Positions 27,193 through 36,229 are shown, counted from the stretch's first letter. The stretch: 64,000 bases of DNA from Trichocoleus desertorum ATA4-8-CV12 (GCA_019358975.1 JAHHIL010000013.1:46637-110636); one strand, 5' to 3'. Notes: a model not told the origin generated them from the letters alone. A program made the numbers and translations.

Positions 27193-28486
27193 GTGACCCT
27201 ACGGATTGATGGCAACGGTCGTCGAGTCTGTTGCTCGGTTTTAGCTTCGGGATTCGCCTTAACCGAACAAAGCGTTCCTAATCTAGGCAATGCAGGAGCA
27301 AGTGGAACTGTAGGAGCTGAAGATGCTAGTGTGCTTTTCTTCAACCCCGCTGGGTTAACTCGTCTGCCAGGTAACTCTGTCGTCGGGGCGGGGTATGCAG
27401 TTTTTCCGACGGTGCGATTTCAAAACCAAGGCTCAAACTCAGTGCTTGGGACGCCATTGCTCGGTGGAGAAGGCGGCGATGCAGGGGTGAATAAGTTTTT
27501 GCCTAACTTGTATACGTCTTGGAGCTTGAGCGATCGCCTGAAGCTAGGACTGGGCATTGCACCACCCTTTGGTTTAGCGACAGAATACAACGAAGATTGG
27601 GTGGGCCGATATCAAGCGTTGCGATCGGAACTGATTACGCTCAACTTCAGCCCCACGATCGCTGCCAAGGTCACAGATCAGGTTTCGATTGGGGCAAGTG
27701 TCAATGTGCAGTATGCCTCCGCTGAGCTGTCCAACGCGATCGACTTTGGCTTGATTGGGCGATCGGCTGGGCTCAACACGGTACCGCAGCAACTCGATGG
27801 TCGCGTGGAGATCTCTGGGGATGACATCAGCGTGGGTTACACGATCGGAGCGATGTATGAACCCTCAGCCCAGACGCGAGTGGGCCTAGCTTATCGTTCT
27901 GCTGTGACTCATGACCTAGAAGGAGATGCTGATTTTGAGGTACCAACTGCGGCTCAAGCCCTAACCGCACGGGGACAGTTCACGGATACAAAGGCGGCGG
28001 CTGAGGTGAAGTTGCCAGATTCTCTATCACTGGGGGTTTACCACGAACTTAGCCCTCAATGGGCGGTCATGAGTGATGTGACTTGGACAAATTGGAGCCG
28101 CTATGAAGGGCTGCAAATTGAATTTGCTAATCCAGTTCAACCTGCTTCGGTTCAACCCGCAGAGTGGAAGGATACGGTGCGCGTAGGGTTTGGGGGTGAA
28201 CTATAAACCAAATGAGGATCTCACTTTACGGGCAGGTGTGGCTTACGACCCCAGCCCCGTGCCTGAGGATCAAGTGACCGCTCGTATTCCCGATGCCGAT
28301 CGCACCTGGGTTGCAGCAGGAGTGAGCTACCAAGCCTCAGATTCTGTACGGCTGGATCTTAGCTATGCTCATCTGTTCTTTGGCGATCGCGAGATTAACC
28401 AAACAGTGCCAGGTGCGGGCACACTCAGAGGTGGTATTGAAAGTGATGTAGATGTGATCTCAGCTCAAGTGAATTGGAGTTTCTAG
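27193..28486 (+). pseudogene. FadL/OmpP1/TodX-type outer-membrane transporter, frameshifted
   Basis: The frame from 27193 encodes the family hallmarks SGFALTEQSVPNLGNAGASG and EDASVLFFNPAGLTRLPG, then beta strands, up to WKDTVRVGFG, where it shifts. The next frame continues VNYKPNEDLTLRAGVAYDPSPVPED and ends in NWSF, the expected terminal beta strand. Removing one G from the GGGGG at 28192-28196 restores one protein of about 430 residues. The N-terminus lacks a signal peptide in frame; a neighbouring frame (about 27203-27241) reads LMATVVESVA, as if two further small indels hit the leader. FadL-type barrels import hydrophobic compounds. It is either a decaying gene or a victim of sequencing errors. 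Confidence 0.8.
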
Positions 28487-28613
28487 CAATGTCAGCTACC
28501 ACTAACAATGTGAATTTATTTCTCTGTTAGTAGTAAACAAAAGAGTTGGCGATTATCTTGGCTAAAGATTTAGCCCAACAGTCAAACAGAGAGTTCTACT
28601 CGGTAGGAACTGT

Positions 28614-29261
28614 ATGCAAACAGACCAGGTAATCGAAACCTACAACCAAAGCGCGGCTGATTATGATGCGATTATGCAGCGCTACTGGCATGTCGATCGC
28701 GAACCGCTCATTGCTTCCTTGCAGTTGAGTCCAGGCCAGAAAGTACTCGATGCCGCAGTTGGCACCGGGCTCAATCTCTCAGCTTATCCAGCGGGAATCC
28801 AGGTGGTTGGTGTAGATTTGTCCGAGCAGATGATAGAGCAAGCTCGGCAAAAGTCGGTCAAGGCGGACATCACCTTGAAAGTGATGAACCTGCAAGACCT
28901 GGAATTTCCTGAAGATAACTTTGATGCGGTTGCCTCTGGATTTACTCTTTGCGTTGTCGCCGATCCAGTCCGAGCATTGCAGGAGATTCTACGAGTCACG
29001 AAGCCTGGGGCTCTGATTGCGATTGTGGATTACTGCAAGTCACGCGATCCAGAAGTACAGAAATGGCAGGAGTTAATTGCTGATACCAGTTCTCAAGTGG
29101 GTTTCCCAACAGGCAAGGTTAAGTGGAACGCCTTGATGGACTACGACCAATTGATTTACCACAGCAATCTAGCGATCGAGGTTTTGGCAGACGATCGCAT
29201 TGAAAGCCCAAACCCTTTTTCTTGTGGCTGTCAGTTGCTCCTGAGAAATGCCAAGGGCTAG
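28614..29261 (+). CDS. UbiE-like class I SAM methyltransferase
   Basis: 215 residues. Motif I is VLDAAVGTGLNL, followed by VVGVDLSEQMIEQAR, the DLEFPEDNFDAVASGFTLC segment and EILRVTKPGALIAIVDY. This Methyltransf_11/UbiE-like arrangement suits quinone, lipid or small-molecule methylation; the substrate is not indicated. The ATG at 28614 begins the conserved VIETYNQSAADYD. It follows the broken porin gene by 127 bp. Confidence 0.85.
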   Translation: MQTDQVIETYNQSAADYDAIMQRYWHVDREPLIASLQLSPGQKVLDAAVGTGLNLSAYPAGIQVVGVDLSEQMIEQARQKSVKADITLKVMNLQDLEFPEDNFDAVASGFTLCVVADPVRALQEILRVTKPGALIAIVDYCKSRDPEVQKWQELIADTSSQVGFPTGKVKWNALMDYDQLIYHSNLAIEVLADDRIESPNPFSCGCQLLLRNAKG

Positions 29262-29282
29262 AAAAATCTCACGCTTAGGAGA

Positions 29283-30161
29283 TCAAAGATAATAAAAATC
29301 AATATCGGACAAAGCAGAAAATTGTAAAGTCATACGTCGATAAGAATAATTGGAAATCTGAAAAATCTTATTGACTCCCCGGTTAAAGACAGAACGCTCA
29401 GGATATTTGATCGATTTGTATTGTTCAAAATAATCAGCTACATCTCTCAAATCCACTTGCCCCTTTTGGATTCTCCACTGGGTTACATGATGTTTGAAAA
29501 ACGATAAACCATCCATTGGACAAGAGTTGACTCTGAACCCTGCTTTCGCAGCGGCTAAACCTATGGCGGCACCTTCACTACCGCAAATTCCTCGAAGTTC
29601 AAAATATTTTTCAAGTTTCTCCCACCACAGCAAGAATTCTTGCTCTTTACCAGAATCCTTCGTGACTGAGAAAAGCCATTCTTTGACGAAGTAAATATCT
29701 TCGTTGAGAAAATCTAAACTAATTTTTCTTGAGGCTCGTACGACAGTATCAAACTCTTTGATAATTCCTTGATTCGCCTTTCCAGAAAAAATTTTTGAGT
29801 AATGATTCGGCATTTTGAAACAAGATTTTGCTTGTATTCCTGGAGCGTCAATCCAATCAAGATGGTCTGGAATCGGCTGAAGAATTCTCACGTCTGAATC
29901 TAAAAATATGCACGAATCAAAAAATTCTAATGCCTTTGCGATCGCCCATCGCTTGTCGTGGTAGGCTCCCACGCTTTTTTGAGTATGAAAACAGGAAATA
30001 ACGTTGCTATGGGATTCAAATTTTTTGGGATTATCTGTCAGGATGACTATAGGAATTTTAGGCGCATTTTGATTTAAATCCTGGATAAGCAGTGAGACAA
30101 ATTTATGATATTTTTCGCCTAATGCTAGAGTGCAAAAACAAAAAGTGCTTTCATTTTTCAT
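29283..30161 (-). CDS. Putative nucleotide-diphospho-sugar (GT-A type) glycosyltransferase
   Basis: 292 residues from the ATG at 30161, which has an excellent AAAGGAG 8 bases upstream; a start 30 bp earlier would ignore it. The N-terminus (FCFCTLALGEKYHKFVSLL, then IPIVILTDNP) and the DXD-like metal site CIFLDSDVRIL match GT-A glycosyltransferases such as family 8-like enzymes. The sequence is visibly more AT-rich than its neighbours and has almost no HIP1 sites, suggesting transfer. Acceptor and sugar are unknown. Confidence 0.7.
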   Translation of the reverse strand: MKNESTFCFCTLALGEKYHKFVSLLIQDLNQNAPKIPIVILTDNPKKFESHSNVISCFHTQKSVGAYHDKRWAIAKALEFFDSCIFLDSDVRILQPIPDHLDWIDAPGIQAKSCFKMPNHYSKIFSGKANQGIIKEFDTVVRASRKISLDFLNEDIYFVKEWLFSVTKDSGKEQEFLLWWEKLEKYFELRGICGSEGAAIGLAAAKAGFRVNSCPMDGLSFFKHHVTQWRIQKGQVDLRDVADYFEQYKSIKYPERSVFNRGVNKIFQISNYSYRRMTLQFSALSDIDFYYL

Positions 30162-30337
30162 TAAAACAACTCCTTTGTTGGTTATTGCCAATAAAAGATA
30201 AACAGAAAATAGCTCAAAAATAGGTATTTTAATTAGGATTATCTAAGAGATCAATTTGGGTTTTACACCCTGATTCTTTAGAGTACTAACGAATCTTCGA
30301 TCCTCATTCTGTTGTTTGAAATGTGCTTCTAAATGGT

Positions 30338-30455
30338 AGCAACCAGCTCATAGGGTGCCTCTTTATTGAATGAGTGGCAAATATAGAGGGGATAGTTCTT
30401 TGCCCTGACAATAGAGGCACCCTATACCAATGAATACTGCTCTAAGCTGGTTGCT
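30338..30455. repeat. 118-bp nested inverted repeat
   Basis: AGCAACCAGCT (30338-30348) is inverted at 30445-30455. Inside it, ATAGGGTGCCTCT...TATTG (about 30350-30368) is inverted at 30409-30425, and GGCAAA/TTTGCC pair further in. The whole could fold as one long hairpin. It lies between the glycosyltransferase and cysH. It may be a miniature inverted-repeat element or a large terminator. Confidence 0.7.
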
Positions 30456-30486
30456 CCGGATGCGTTAGTTTTTCACTAGAGAGCGA

Positions 30487-31236
30487 TCAACCTTGGGTGG
30501 GGTTGACGGCATGTAGTCCGCACTCTTTCTTCGTTGCATCTTCCCACCACCAACGGCCTTCCCGCTCATGCTGGTTAGGTAGAACGGCGCGAGTGCAAGG
30601 CTCACAACCGATGCTGATAAAGCCGCGCTCATGCAGAGGATTGTAGGGGATCTCAAAGGCCCGGATGTACATCCAGACCTCTGCCGATGACCAGTTTGCC
30701 AAGGGGTTGAATTTAATCAACTGGCGCTCTGGGCTGGAGAAAGCGGTATCCACTTGAATCACGGGCACAGTGGCGCGAGTGGAGGGGTTTTGGTCTTTAC
30801 GCTGTCCGGTGATCCAGGCATCCAAGGTACCCAGTTTCCGACGCAGAGGCTCAACCTTGCGAATACCACAGCATTCTTTGTGACCATCTTCATAGAAGCT
30901 GAAGAGACCTTTTTCTGTGACTAAAGCTTCTACTTTGGCAGTGTCGGGATACATCATCTCAATGGTGATGCCGTAATGCTTTCTGACGCGATCGATAAAC
31001 TGGTAGGTTTCAGAGTGCAGACGACCTGTATCCAGGCTAAAAACTTTGATGTCTTTCTTGATTCTGTGCGCCATGTCGATCAGGACAACATCTTCTGCGC
31101 CACTAAAAGAAATGGCAATGTTGTCGTATAAGCTCAAGGCGCGTTCAAGAATTTTTTGTGGGCTTTGAGTCGAAAGCTCTGTGTCGAGGCTAGGAATATT
31201 TAGTTCAGTCGGGGTCTGCTCGGTCAACTGCGCCAT
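30487..31236 (-). CDS. cysH: Assimilatory (P)APS reductase, iron-sulfur type
   Basis: 249 residues. The phosphate loop is SFSGAEDV (43-50), the PP-loop ATPase-like fold continues through [13 protein letters not shown], and the C-terminal catalytic cysteine is Cys239 in KKECGLH. Two extra cysteine pairs, Cys122-Cys123 and Cys211-Cys214, match the 4Fe-4S ligands that distinguish APS-type reductases from the cluster-free PAPS enzyme. It reduces activated sulfate to sulfite with thioredoxin. It is monocistronic, with the large inverted repeat just downstream. Confidence 0.93.
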   Translation of the reverse strand: MAQLTEQTPTELNIPSLDTELSTQSPQKILERALSLYDNIAISFSGAEDVVLIDMAHRIKKDIKVFSLDTGRLHSETYQFIDRVRKHYGITIEMMYPDTAKVEALVTEKGLFSFYEDGHKECCGIRKVEPLRRKLGTLDAWITGQRKDQNPSTRATVPVIQVDTAFSSPERQLIKFNPLANWSSAEVWMYIRAFEIPYNPLHERGFISIGCEPCTRAVLPNQHEREGRWWWEDATKKECGLHAVNPTQG

Positions 31237-31401
31237 GATGTGTTCTTCCTGAAAGGGTGTTTACTCCCCAAAAAAGGATCGTCTGATTGCATCAACCTAT
31301 TCTATCAAGCCGTAGTCACTACCATGAGTTACGCCTTACCACTAGTACCTTTGGCCTAGTTCTTTGAGGTGAGTTGGGCGATCGCTTTCATGCCCCTGCT
31401 A

Positions 31402-32196
31402 TTATGCCGTTGGTTTTCTAGCGCTGGTCAATTGGCTAATCCATCCCACAGATTGGGTAGCGATCGCCTCAAACTGAACTGCATACAGCCAATCATCCAC
31501 ACTTTCTGCCGCATAAACTTTGGAGTAAGGTTCTTGAAAGAGGGTGATCAGCCAGTTAGCGCGACGCAGCTTGGGTTGATCACCGTCGAGAAACAGCAGT
31601 TGTCCGCCTGGTTGCAGCAAACGCCAGCATTCTTGCAGAACCAGTTGCGAAACCTGGGGTGGCATTTCATGGAATAGAAAGGCAGCGGTGATTAAGTCAA
31701 AAGTGTTTGTCGCCAAACCCGTCTCTTCTGCCAAGCCATGCTGCCAGGTAATGTCTAACTTTGCCTGTTTCGCTTTAGAGTCTGCCATCACCAGCATGTA
31801 GGGAGATAGATCTAACCCAATTACCTCTGCTTGGGGAAATGCTTGTTTGAGCATTACCGTGGTTGAGCCTGTACCGCAGCCTAAATCTAGAATTATGGTA
31901 GGTTGACCTGCGATCGCCTGGATCAATTGCTGTCGAATCCAAACTTCGCTAGGTGGAGAGGCAAAGGCGGTAACGGCATCGTAAGTAATAGCGGCGATCG
32001 CGTTGAGATAACCATCTGTAATGCCATGAAAGTCTTGGCTGCTGTAGTAGTGAGGATAGGTGAGGTGGGCTTGCCGAAAGCGATCGCTCTCCTGTTGCCA
32101 ATCAACACTCTCAAACCATTGCAGTTTCTCGGCTCCGATAAAGGTGCTAAGAATCGGTTTTAATAAAAACTGCCCCAAACTCTGAGCGAATTGCAT
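31402..32196 (-). CDS. Class I SAM methyltransferase
   Basis: 264 residues from the ATG at 32196; a TTG at 32238 would add 14. Motif I is ILDLGCGTGSTTVML, followed by VIGLDLSPYML and the FDLITAAFLFHEMPP segment and LLQPGGQLLFLDGDQP. Methyltransf_25/11 type, substrate unknown. The N-terminal 90 residues contain a helical preface (YPHYYSSQDFHGITDGYLN) seen in cyanobacterial relatives. The start codon shares bases with that of the divergent membrane-protein gene. Confidence 0.85.
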   Translation of the reverse strand: MQFAQSLGQFLLKPILSTFIGAEKLQWFESVDWQQESDRFRQAHLTYPHYYSSQDFHGITDGYLNAIAAITYDAVTAFASPPSEVWIRQQLIQAIAGQPTIILDLGCGTGSTTVMLKQAFPQAEVIGLDLSPYMLVMADSKAKQAKLDITWQHGLAEETGLATNTFDLITAAFLFHEMPPQVSQLVLQECWRLLQPGGQLLFLDGDQPKLRRANWLITLFQEPYSKVYAAESVDDWLYAVQFEAIATQSVGWISQLTSARKPTA

Positions 32197-32506
32197 GACT
32201 TTACAGGATGCCAAGAAATATCTTTTTGCCTGGATCAAGGTTATCTCGACCGTTCTGATTACGGGGGCGATCGCTCTAGAATTTTGGAATCTCTATGCAA
32301 GCTTGACTCATCTCTCTATCCCTAGCAGTCTAACCCCGGTGTTTTGGGTAGAGCGCTTTGCCGTTACCGCACATCTGATCGAGGGAGCGATCGCGGCTGT
32401 CCTTGCACCTTCTAGAAACAAATTGCCGCTGCAATACGGCACCTATACTTTTTTTGTTGGCACGGTGGGCTTGCTAGAACTCTTTGCCAAAGTAGACCCG
32501 GAGTGA
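32195..32506 (+). CDS. Small multi-helix membrane protein, unknown function
   Basis: 103 residues with about three hydrophobic helices (IKVISTVLITGAIALEFW; FAVTAHLIEGAIAAVLA; TYTFFVGTVGLLELFA). The composition and helix spacing are those of a real membrane protein. No Shine-Dalgarno is strong, and the ATG overlaps the divergent methyltransferase start. No family is recognised; similar small proteins are found beside methyltransferases in cyanobacteria only as far as I recall loosely. Confidence 0.65.
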   Translation: MTLQDAKKYLFAWIKVISTVLITGAIALEFWNLYASLTHLSIPSSLTPVFWVERFAVTAHLIEGAIAAVLAPSRNKLPLQYGTYTFFVGTVGLLELFAKVDPE

Positions 32507-32586
32507 CACGTTTGTTCATAGTTAAATGCCTCTCCAAAACTGCGTGTTAAGCTGCCAGCAGTAGCTCTTTAGGGGTTTGAAAGGTT

Positions 32587-33405
32587 ATGAACACTCCCGA
32601 AAACCATCTCCCTTTTCAGGTAACGGAGAGCGTGACTCGTGGTGGTACTGTCTTTGAACTCCTGGAGTATAAACCCCTTGCTGGCAGTGATTCTCTGGCG
32701 ATCGCGGAACAAGTTTATTCGCTGAATCGAGCGGGAGTGCATCTCCGTCAACTCCGGGTGCGTCTCCAGAATGATGCGGTGCGAACCGAGCCAGGGGTGT
32801 TGCAGTTTCTCAAGGGCAACATTGAGATGGAAAGCTCCACTGGAGCAGGATCGGGTGTGGGTGGGTTTATGAAAGGAGCGATCGCCGCCGCCCGCACCGG
32901 AGAAACCATCTTTAAGCCGCTGTATCGAGGAACGGGCGAACTTTACTTAGAGCCGAGTTTTGGACACTACTGGCTGATGCAGTTGAAGGGCCAAACTCTG
33001 TTTGCCGACCAAGGTTTATTCTGTTGCTGCGAAGATGCGGTCAAAGTCGATGCCCACAAGGTTGAGAGCTTTTCGGCGCGGGTAGCGGGTGGCGAAGGAC
33101 GCTACCAAACCAAGGTCAGCGGTACAGGAGTTGTGGTTTTTCGGATTCCGGTGCCTCGCAGCGAAATCTTAGAGATGACCTTGAATAACGAAACGCTCCA
33201 GGTAGACGGTTCCTTTGCGCTGCTCCGCACTGCTGAGGTGCATTTCAGTGTGGAGAAAGCTTCTACTTCTTTTTTGGGTGCTATCACCAGTGGTGAAGGT
33301 CTCCTCCAAACTTTTCGAGGCACTGGCAAGGTGTGGATTGCCCCAACCCAACCGCTCTACGCCAGAATGGGCAGCTTATTATCTACCTCCACTCCGATTA
33401 CTTGA
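32587..33405 (+). CDS. AIM24/TIGR00266-family protein
   Basis: 272 residues. Typical family segments are AVRTEPGVLQFLKGNIEME, GAGSGVGGFMKGAIAAARTG, a long beta-strand run and GEGLLQTFRGTGKVWIAPTQPL. These beta-barrel-like homotrimers occur in bacteria and mitochondria; their function in cyanobacteria is unknown. The start is preceded by a weak AAAGG. It is transcribed alone after the small membrane-protein gene, 80 bp downstream. Confidence 0.87.
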   Translation: MNTPENHLPFQVTESVTRGGTVFELLEYKPLAGSDSLAIAEQVYSLNRAGVHLRQLRVRLQNDAVRTEPGVLQFLKGNIEMESSTGAGSGVGGFMKGAIAAARTGETIFKPLYRGTGELYLEPSFGHYWLMQLKGQTLFADQGLFCCCEDAVKVDAHKVESFSARVAGGEGRYQTKVSGTGVVVFRIPVPRSEILEMTLNNETLQVDGSFALLRTAEVHFSVEKASTSFLGAITSGEGLLQTFRGTGKVWIAPTQPLYARMGSLLSTSTPIT

Positions 33406-33573
33406 CGGGTAAAGTAGGGCGATCGCTTGTGTTGATGATGTTAGCCCTCTATTCTCTTGGGCCAACGGTACTTACAGGCTTACTTTTGGCATCTTCACTT
33501 TAGTCTGTCTGATATAAGTGATCTGGAAGTAGAAATCCTGCCATAATTCAAAATATGGCTTAGAGGTTGTCTC

Positions 33574-33828
33574 ATGGAGCAGCGTTCTTTTGAAGGAACC
33601 TGGGAAGAAATTCTTCGTTACGCACCCGAACTGGTTGGGCAGCGTGTCAGGTTGACAGTGCTATCCAATGAGAGTTCAAAACCCCAGAACGGCACTACCC
33701 TGGATCAAGTCTTGAAAGGTAGGGTAGGTCGAGTTCAATTTCAGCCTGCAAATCTTTCCACACGCACCAAAGAAGCATTCACGGAACTTTTGGTTGAGAA
33801 GTACAGGCTACCAGGATCGGAGCAGTGA
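33574..33828 (+). CDS. Antitoxin-like protein of a PIN toxin pair
   Basis: 84 residues. It starts MEQRSFEGTWEEILRYAPEL with a beta-rich first half (VRLTVLSNESS) and a basic, disordered end. Size and position fit an antitoxin: its TGA overlaps the GTG start of a PIN-domain gene (GTGA). The downstream toxin is broken, so this is probably a leftover or a decoy. I infer the role from the pairing, not from a named family. Confidence 0.6.
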   Translation: MEQRSFEGTWEEILRYAPELVGQRVRLTVLSNESSKPQNGTTLDQVLKGRVGRVQFQPANLSTRTKEAFTELLVEKYRLPGSEQ

Positions 33829-34091
33829 CTCTTTGCGATGCGTCTCCCTTGATTGCTTTGATCAACCAGAGTGACATCAATCATACTCGTTGCGTTAATG
33901 CTTTATCCGCTCTTGCCGCACCTTTGGTTACAACGTGGTCATGTTTCACGGAAGCCATGTACTTGCTAGGTCGCTACGGCGGTTGGTCGGCATAGCGAGA
34001 ATTATGGAGTTACGTTGCTGATCAGATCCTTGTGTTTCACTTCAACGACGCAGACGAGCAAGCAAGGATGCAAATGCTGATTGTGCCATGA
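33825..34091 (+). pseudogene. PIN-domain (VapC-like) toxin, nonsense-mutated
   Basis: From GTG at 33825 the frame reads VTLCDASPLIALINQSD (PIN first Asp), then VTTWSCFTEAMYLLGRYGGW (the conserved Glu), then TAG at 33993-33995. The frame continues RELWSYVADQILVFHFNDADEQARMQ to TGA at 34089. Relatives carry Gln at the TAG position, so CAG to TAG is likely. The last conserved PIN motif (L-A-D-A-S) is missing or degraded after 34089. The toxin cannot be made whole. Confidence 0.78.
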
Positions 34092-34220
34092 GTACTGGCT
34101 GACAGTGGATGAGGGCTAGCACTTCGTTACTGTCTCCAAATTCAACACAAATCCCGATATTCTAGTGAAGGCTTTTTTACCTTAAATGCCGCGATCGCAC
34201 GGTATTGCAAATTAGACAAG

Positions 34221-35027
34221 ATGGACGGCATTAATCAGAAGACCTACGCAGCCTTTAGTGTGGTGCAACATTATGCCCAGTTAAAGCTGCTACAACCTGC
34301 TGAAGAGGCGATTCTGGAGCTGTTCCGCGATCGCTGGTCGAATATGAAAATGCTAGATATTGGCGTGGGTGGCGGGCGCACCACTCAGCACTTTGCTCCA
34401 CGAGTCGCAGACTATGTCGGCATTGATTATTCGGCTGAAATGGTCGCCGCTTGCCAAAAACGATTTGCAACTACTTCTCCAGCGCCCAGAGTTGAAGTGG
34501 GTGATGCCAGAGATCTGAGCCGATTTCCAGACAACTCCTTCGACTTCATTCTGTTTAGTTTCAATGGGATTGACTTTGTTTCCCATAGCGATCGCTTAAA
34601 GGTTTTCCAAGAGATTCGTAGAGTGGGGAAACCTGGAGGATATTTCTTTTTCTCCAGCCATAATCTTCAGGGACTAGAGCGAGAATTTGATTTCAGAAAA
34701 CACCTGAGTCTTAACCCGATTACGACCTATGTCAATCTGGTCATGTTCGGCATCCTGCGCTTCATCAATCGTTCGTTTACGCTTGCTCAGCTAAAGATTA
34801 CTACCCATGCAATTGTGAGGGATGAGTCCCATAATTTTCGATTAAAGACCTATTACATTAGACCCGAAGCACAGCTTAAGCAACTAGAAACCAACTTTAG
34901 CGACGTTAAAGTTTATTCCTGGAAAACTGGCTTAAAACTAACCACTGTAGAGGAGTTGCATACTAACTCTGATATGTGGCTTTATTATCTATGCGTGCTC
35001 AATTCAACAAATAAATGTAGCAATTAA
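34221..35027 (+). CDS. Class I SAM methyltransferase
   Basis: 268 residues. Motif I is MLDIGVGGGRTTQHFA, followed by YVGIDYSAEMVAACQ, GDARDLSRFPDNSFDFILFSFNG and EIRRVGKPGGYFFFSSHN. The fold is clear; the C-terminal 120 residues are longer than in minimal methyltransferases and contain a hydrophobic patch (YVNLVMFGILRFI) that may form a lid or touch the membrane. The substrate is unknown. It lies between the broken toxin and the candidate small RNA. Confidence 0.85.
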   Translation: MDGINQKTYAAFSVVQHYAQLKLLQPAEEAILELFRDRWSNMKMLDIGVGGGRTTQHFAPRVADYVGIDYSAEMVAACQKRFATTSPAPRVEVGDARDLSRFPDNSFDFILFSFNGIDFVSHSDRLKVFQEIRRVGKPGGYFFFSSHNLQGLEREFDFRKHLSLNPITTYVNLVMFGILRFINRSFTLAQLKITTHAIVRDESHNFRLKTYYIRPEAQLKQLETNFSDVKVYSWKTGLKLTTVEELHTNSDMWLYYLCVLNSTNKCSN

Positions 35028-35292
35028 CACATTAATAATAAATACTAACTACGGTCCTCAGGTAAACCAAATTTGGTCAAGCCAAAGCAATCAGTCCTAC
35101 CTCTACAAGTACAAATAGGTGTAGCTAAGGTAATTGGAGCAAGCATTCCAGAAGATTTAGGACTGCGTTTGCGCCCAATCCCGACCTAAAAGCAGAAAGT
35201 TTTGAATTCAACTCAGTAAAAAAATTGTCAAGCCTACTTGAGGGCAATTAATCTGTGAGGAAGATCACAAGTTTAGATGATCGCGATCGCGC

Positions 35293-35320
35293 TTGATTGA
35301 ACCAACAACACCCATACTTA
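35293..35320 (+). promoter_or_regulatory. Candidate promoter of the Yfr2-like small RNA
   Basis: TTGATT at 35293-35298 and TACTTA at 35315-35320 are spaced by 16 bases, a sigma70-type arrangement, placing transcription start at about 35325-35328, at the foot of the first RNA stem. Confidence 0.4.
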
Positions 35321-35324
35321 TGAG

Positions 35325-35401
35325 TGACTCAACTCTAGCCGAGTCATCAACAGGGAACACACGACTGGCCGACAGAATCCATTGGAAGCTGTCGGTTTTT
35401 T
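35325..35401 (+). ncRNA. Candidate Yfr2-family (Cyano-1) small RNA
   Basis: About 77 nt. A 5' stem TGACTC/GAGTCA (35325-35330 with 35341-35346) is followed by an unpaired stretch holding CAACAGGGAACACACG, and then by a strong terminator: CCGACAG (35369-35375) pairs with CTGTCGG (35389-35395) and is followed by six T. Yfr2-type RNAs have this layout (5' hairpin, GGAAACA-like unpaired core, terminator). It stands alone between two genes with its own promoter. The match to the family is from memory of the layout, not an alignment. Confidence 0.5.
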
Positions 35402-35424
35402 GTTGCTTTAGGGCTGATGCAGAG

Positions 35425-36027
35425 TCAGCGAATGGCACCCATCGTGTTTTTCCACGACAGCTCCTTACACAGGATTTGCAGCGCCCGTTGATCTGGTCCT
35501 GGAAAGAAATCGCTTTTGATTAAAGCTTCTAAAACTTGATGAGTCAGTTGCGAAGCGAAGGCACCTCCTGCTCGCAACAGATGGCTGTAGTAGCAAAATT
35601 GGGGACGGCCATCTTGTCTGAGGTGAAAGCAGTGAATTTCACTCTCAGTCATTTTATAGACAGGAGTATTGACCGGAACCACAATGCTAGGGATACCATG
35701 CTGTCCATAAAGCCCGTCGTCTTGCCGCTCCATCGTGCCGATCAAGACAGTGCCTAGGAGAACGCGCGTTTCATTGATTAGATCAGGGGTAAAAATAGGG
35801 TCGGGTTCGCTCGAAAGCCGTGGCCCTGAGTTAAGGAAGTTGGGGTTAAAGAGTTGCGAGTTATAGATTAGCCCTACAGCCCAGTGCCGTTTCTCAGTTT
35901 CGAGTTTGACAAAGCAACCAAAGCCATAATCTTCAGGCCTCGGTGGTGCTTGGACGCCCATTTCGTCGTTGAGCTGCACCACATAGTCGCAATGGGAATT
36001 GGATTTGACCACTTTGCCGAGTTGCAT
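35425..36027 (-). CDS. Conserved cyanobacterial protein of unknown function
   Basis: 200 residues. It opens MQLGKVVKSNSHCDYVVQLND, then PPRPEDYGFGCFVKLE, and further on has HWAVGLIYNSQLFNPNF, GPRLSS and GTVLIGTM. Such an N-terminal small barrel resembles the HAS-barrel found with ATPases; this is a tentative reading. The C-terminal half is helical. Relatives I recall are cyanobacterial and uncharacterised. It converges with the candidate small RNA and is 202 bp downstream of apcD on the same strand. Confidence 0.7.
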   Translation of the reverse strand: MQLGKVVKSNSHCDYVVQLNDEMGVQAPPRPEDYGFGCFVKLETEKRHWAVGLIYNSQLFNPNFLNSGPRLSSEPDPIFTPDLINETRVLLGTVLIGTMERQDDGLYGQHGIPSIVVPVNTPVYKMTESEIHCFHLRQDGRPQFCYYSHLLRAGGAFASQLTHQVLEALIKSDFFPGPDQRALQILCKELSWKNTMGAIR

Positions 36028-36229
36028 CTAGACTCTCCCCTTCTGCGAGACCGTTATGAAAATGAAAATTTCCCCACAATCCGTGGAAATCTCTGACTTC
36101 ATGAGCCAGAAACCTTCACCAACTGCGGGGAAGCAATTTGCCAACTGAGAATCAAACTAAGCGCGTACTAAAATTCACAAAAAACGTCAGATTCACAACT
36201 GTGCTGATATTGAAAACTGAGTTCAATGC

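Noticed and set aside
35049..35189. Open stretch ending VAKVIGASIPEDLGLRLRP without a start codon
   Set aside because: It might be the tail of a decayed gene, perhaps a binding protein, but it is under 50 codons, has no start and no motif I can trust.
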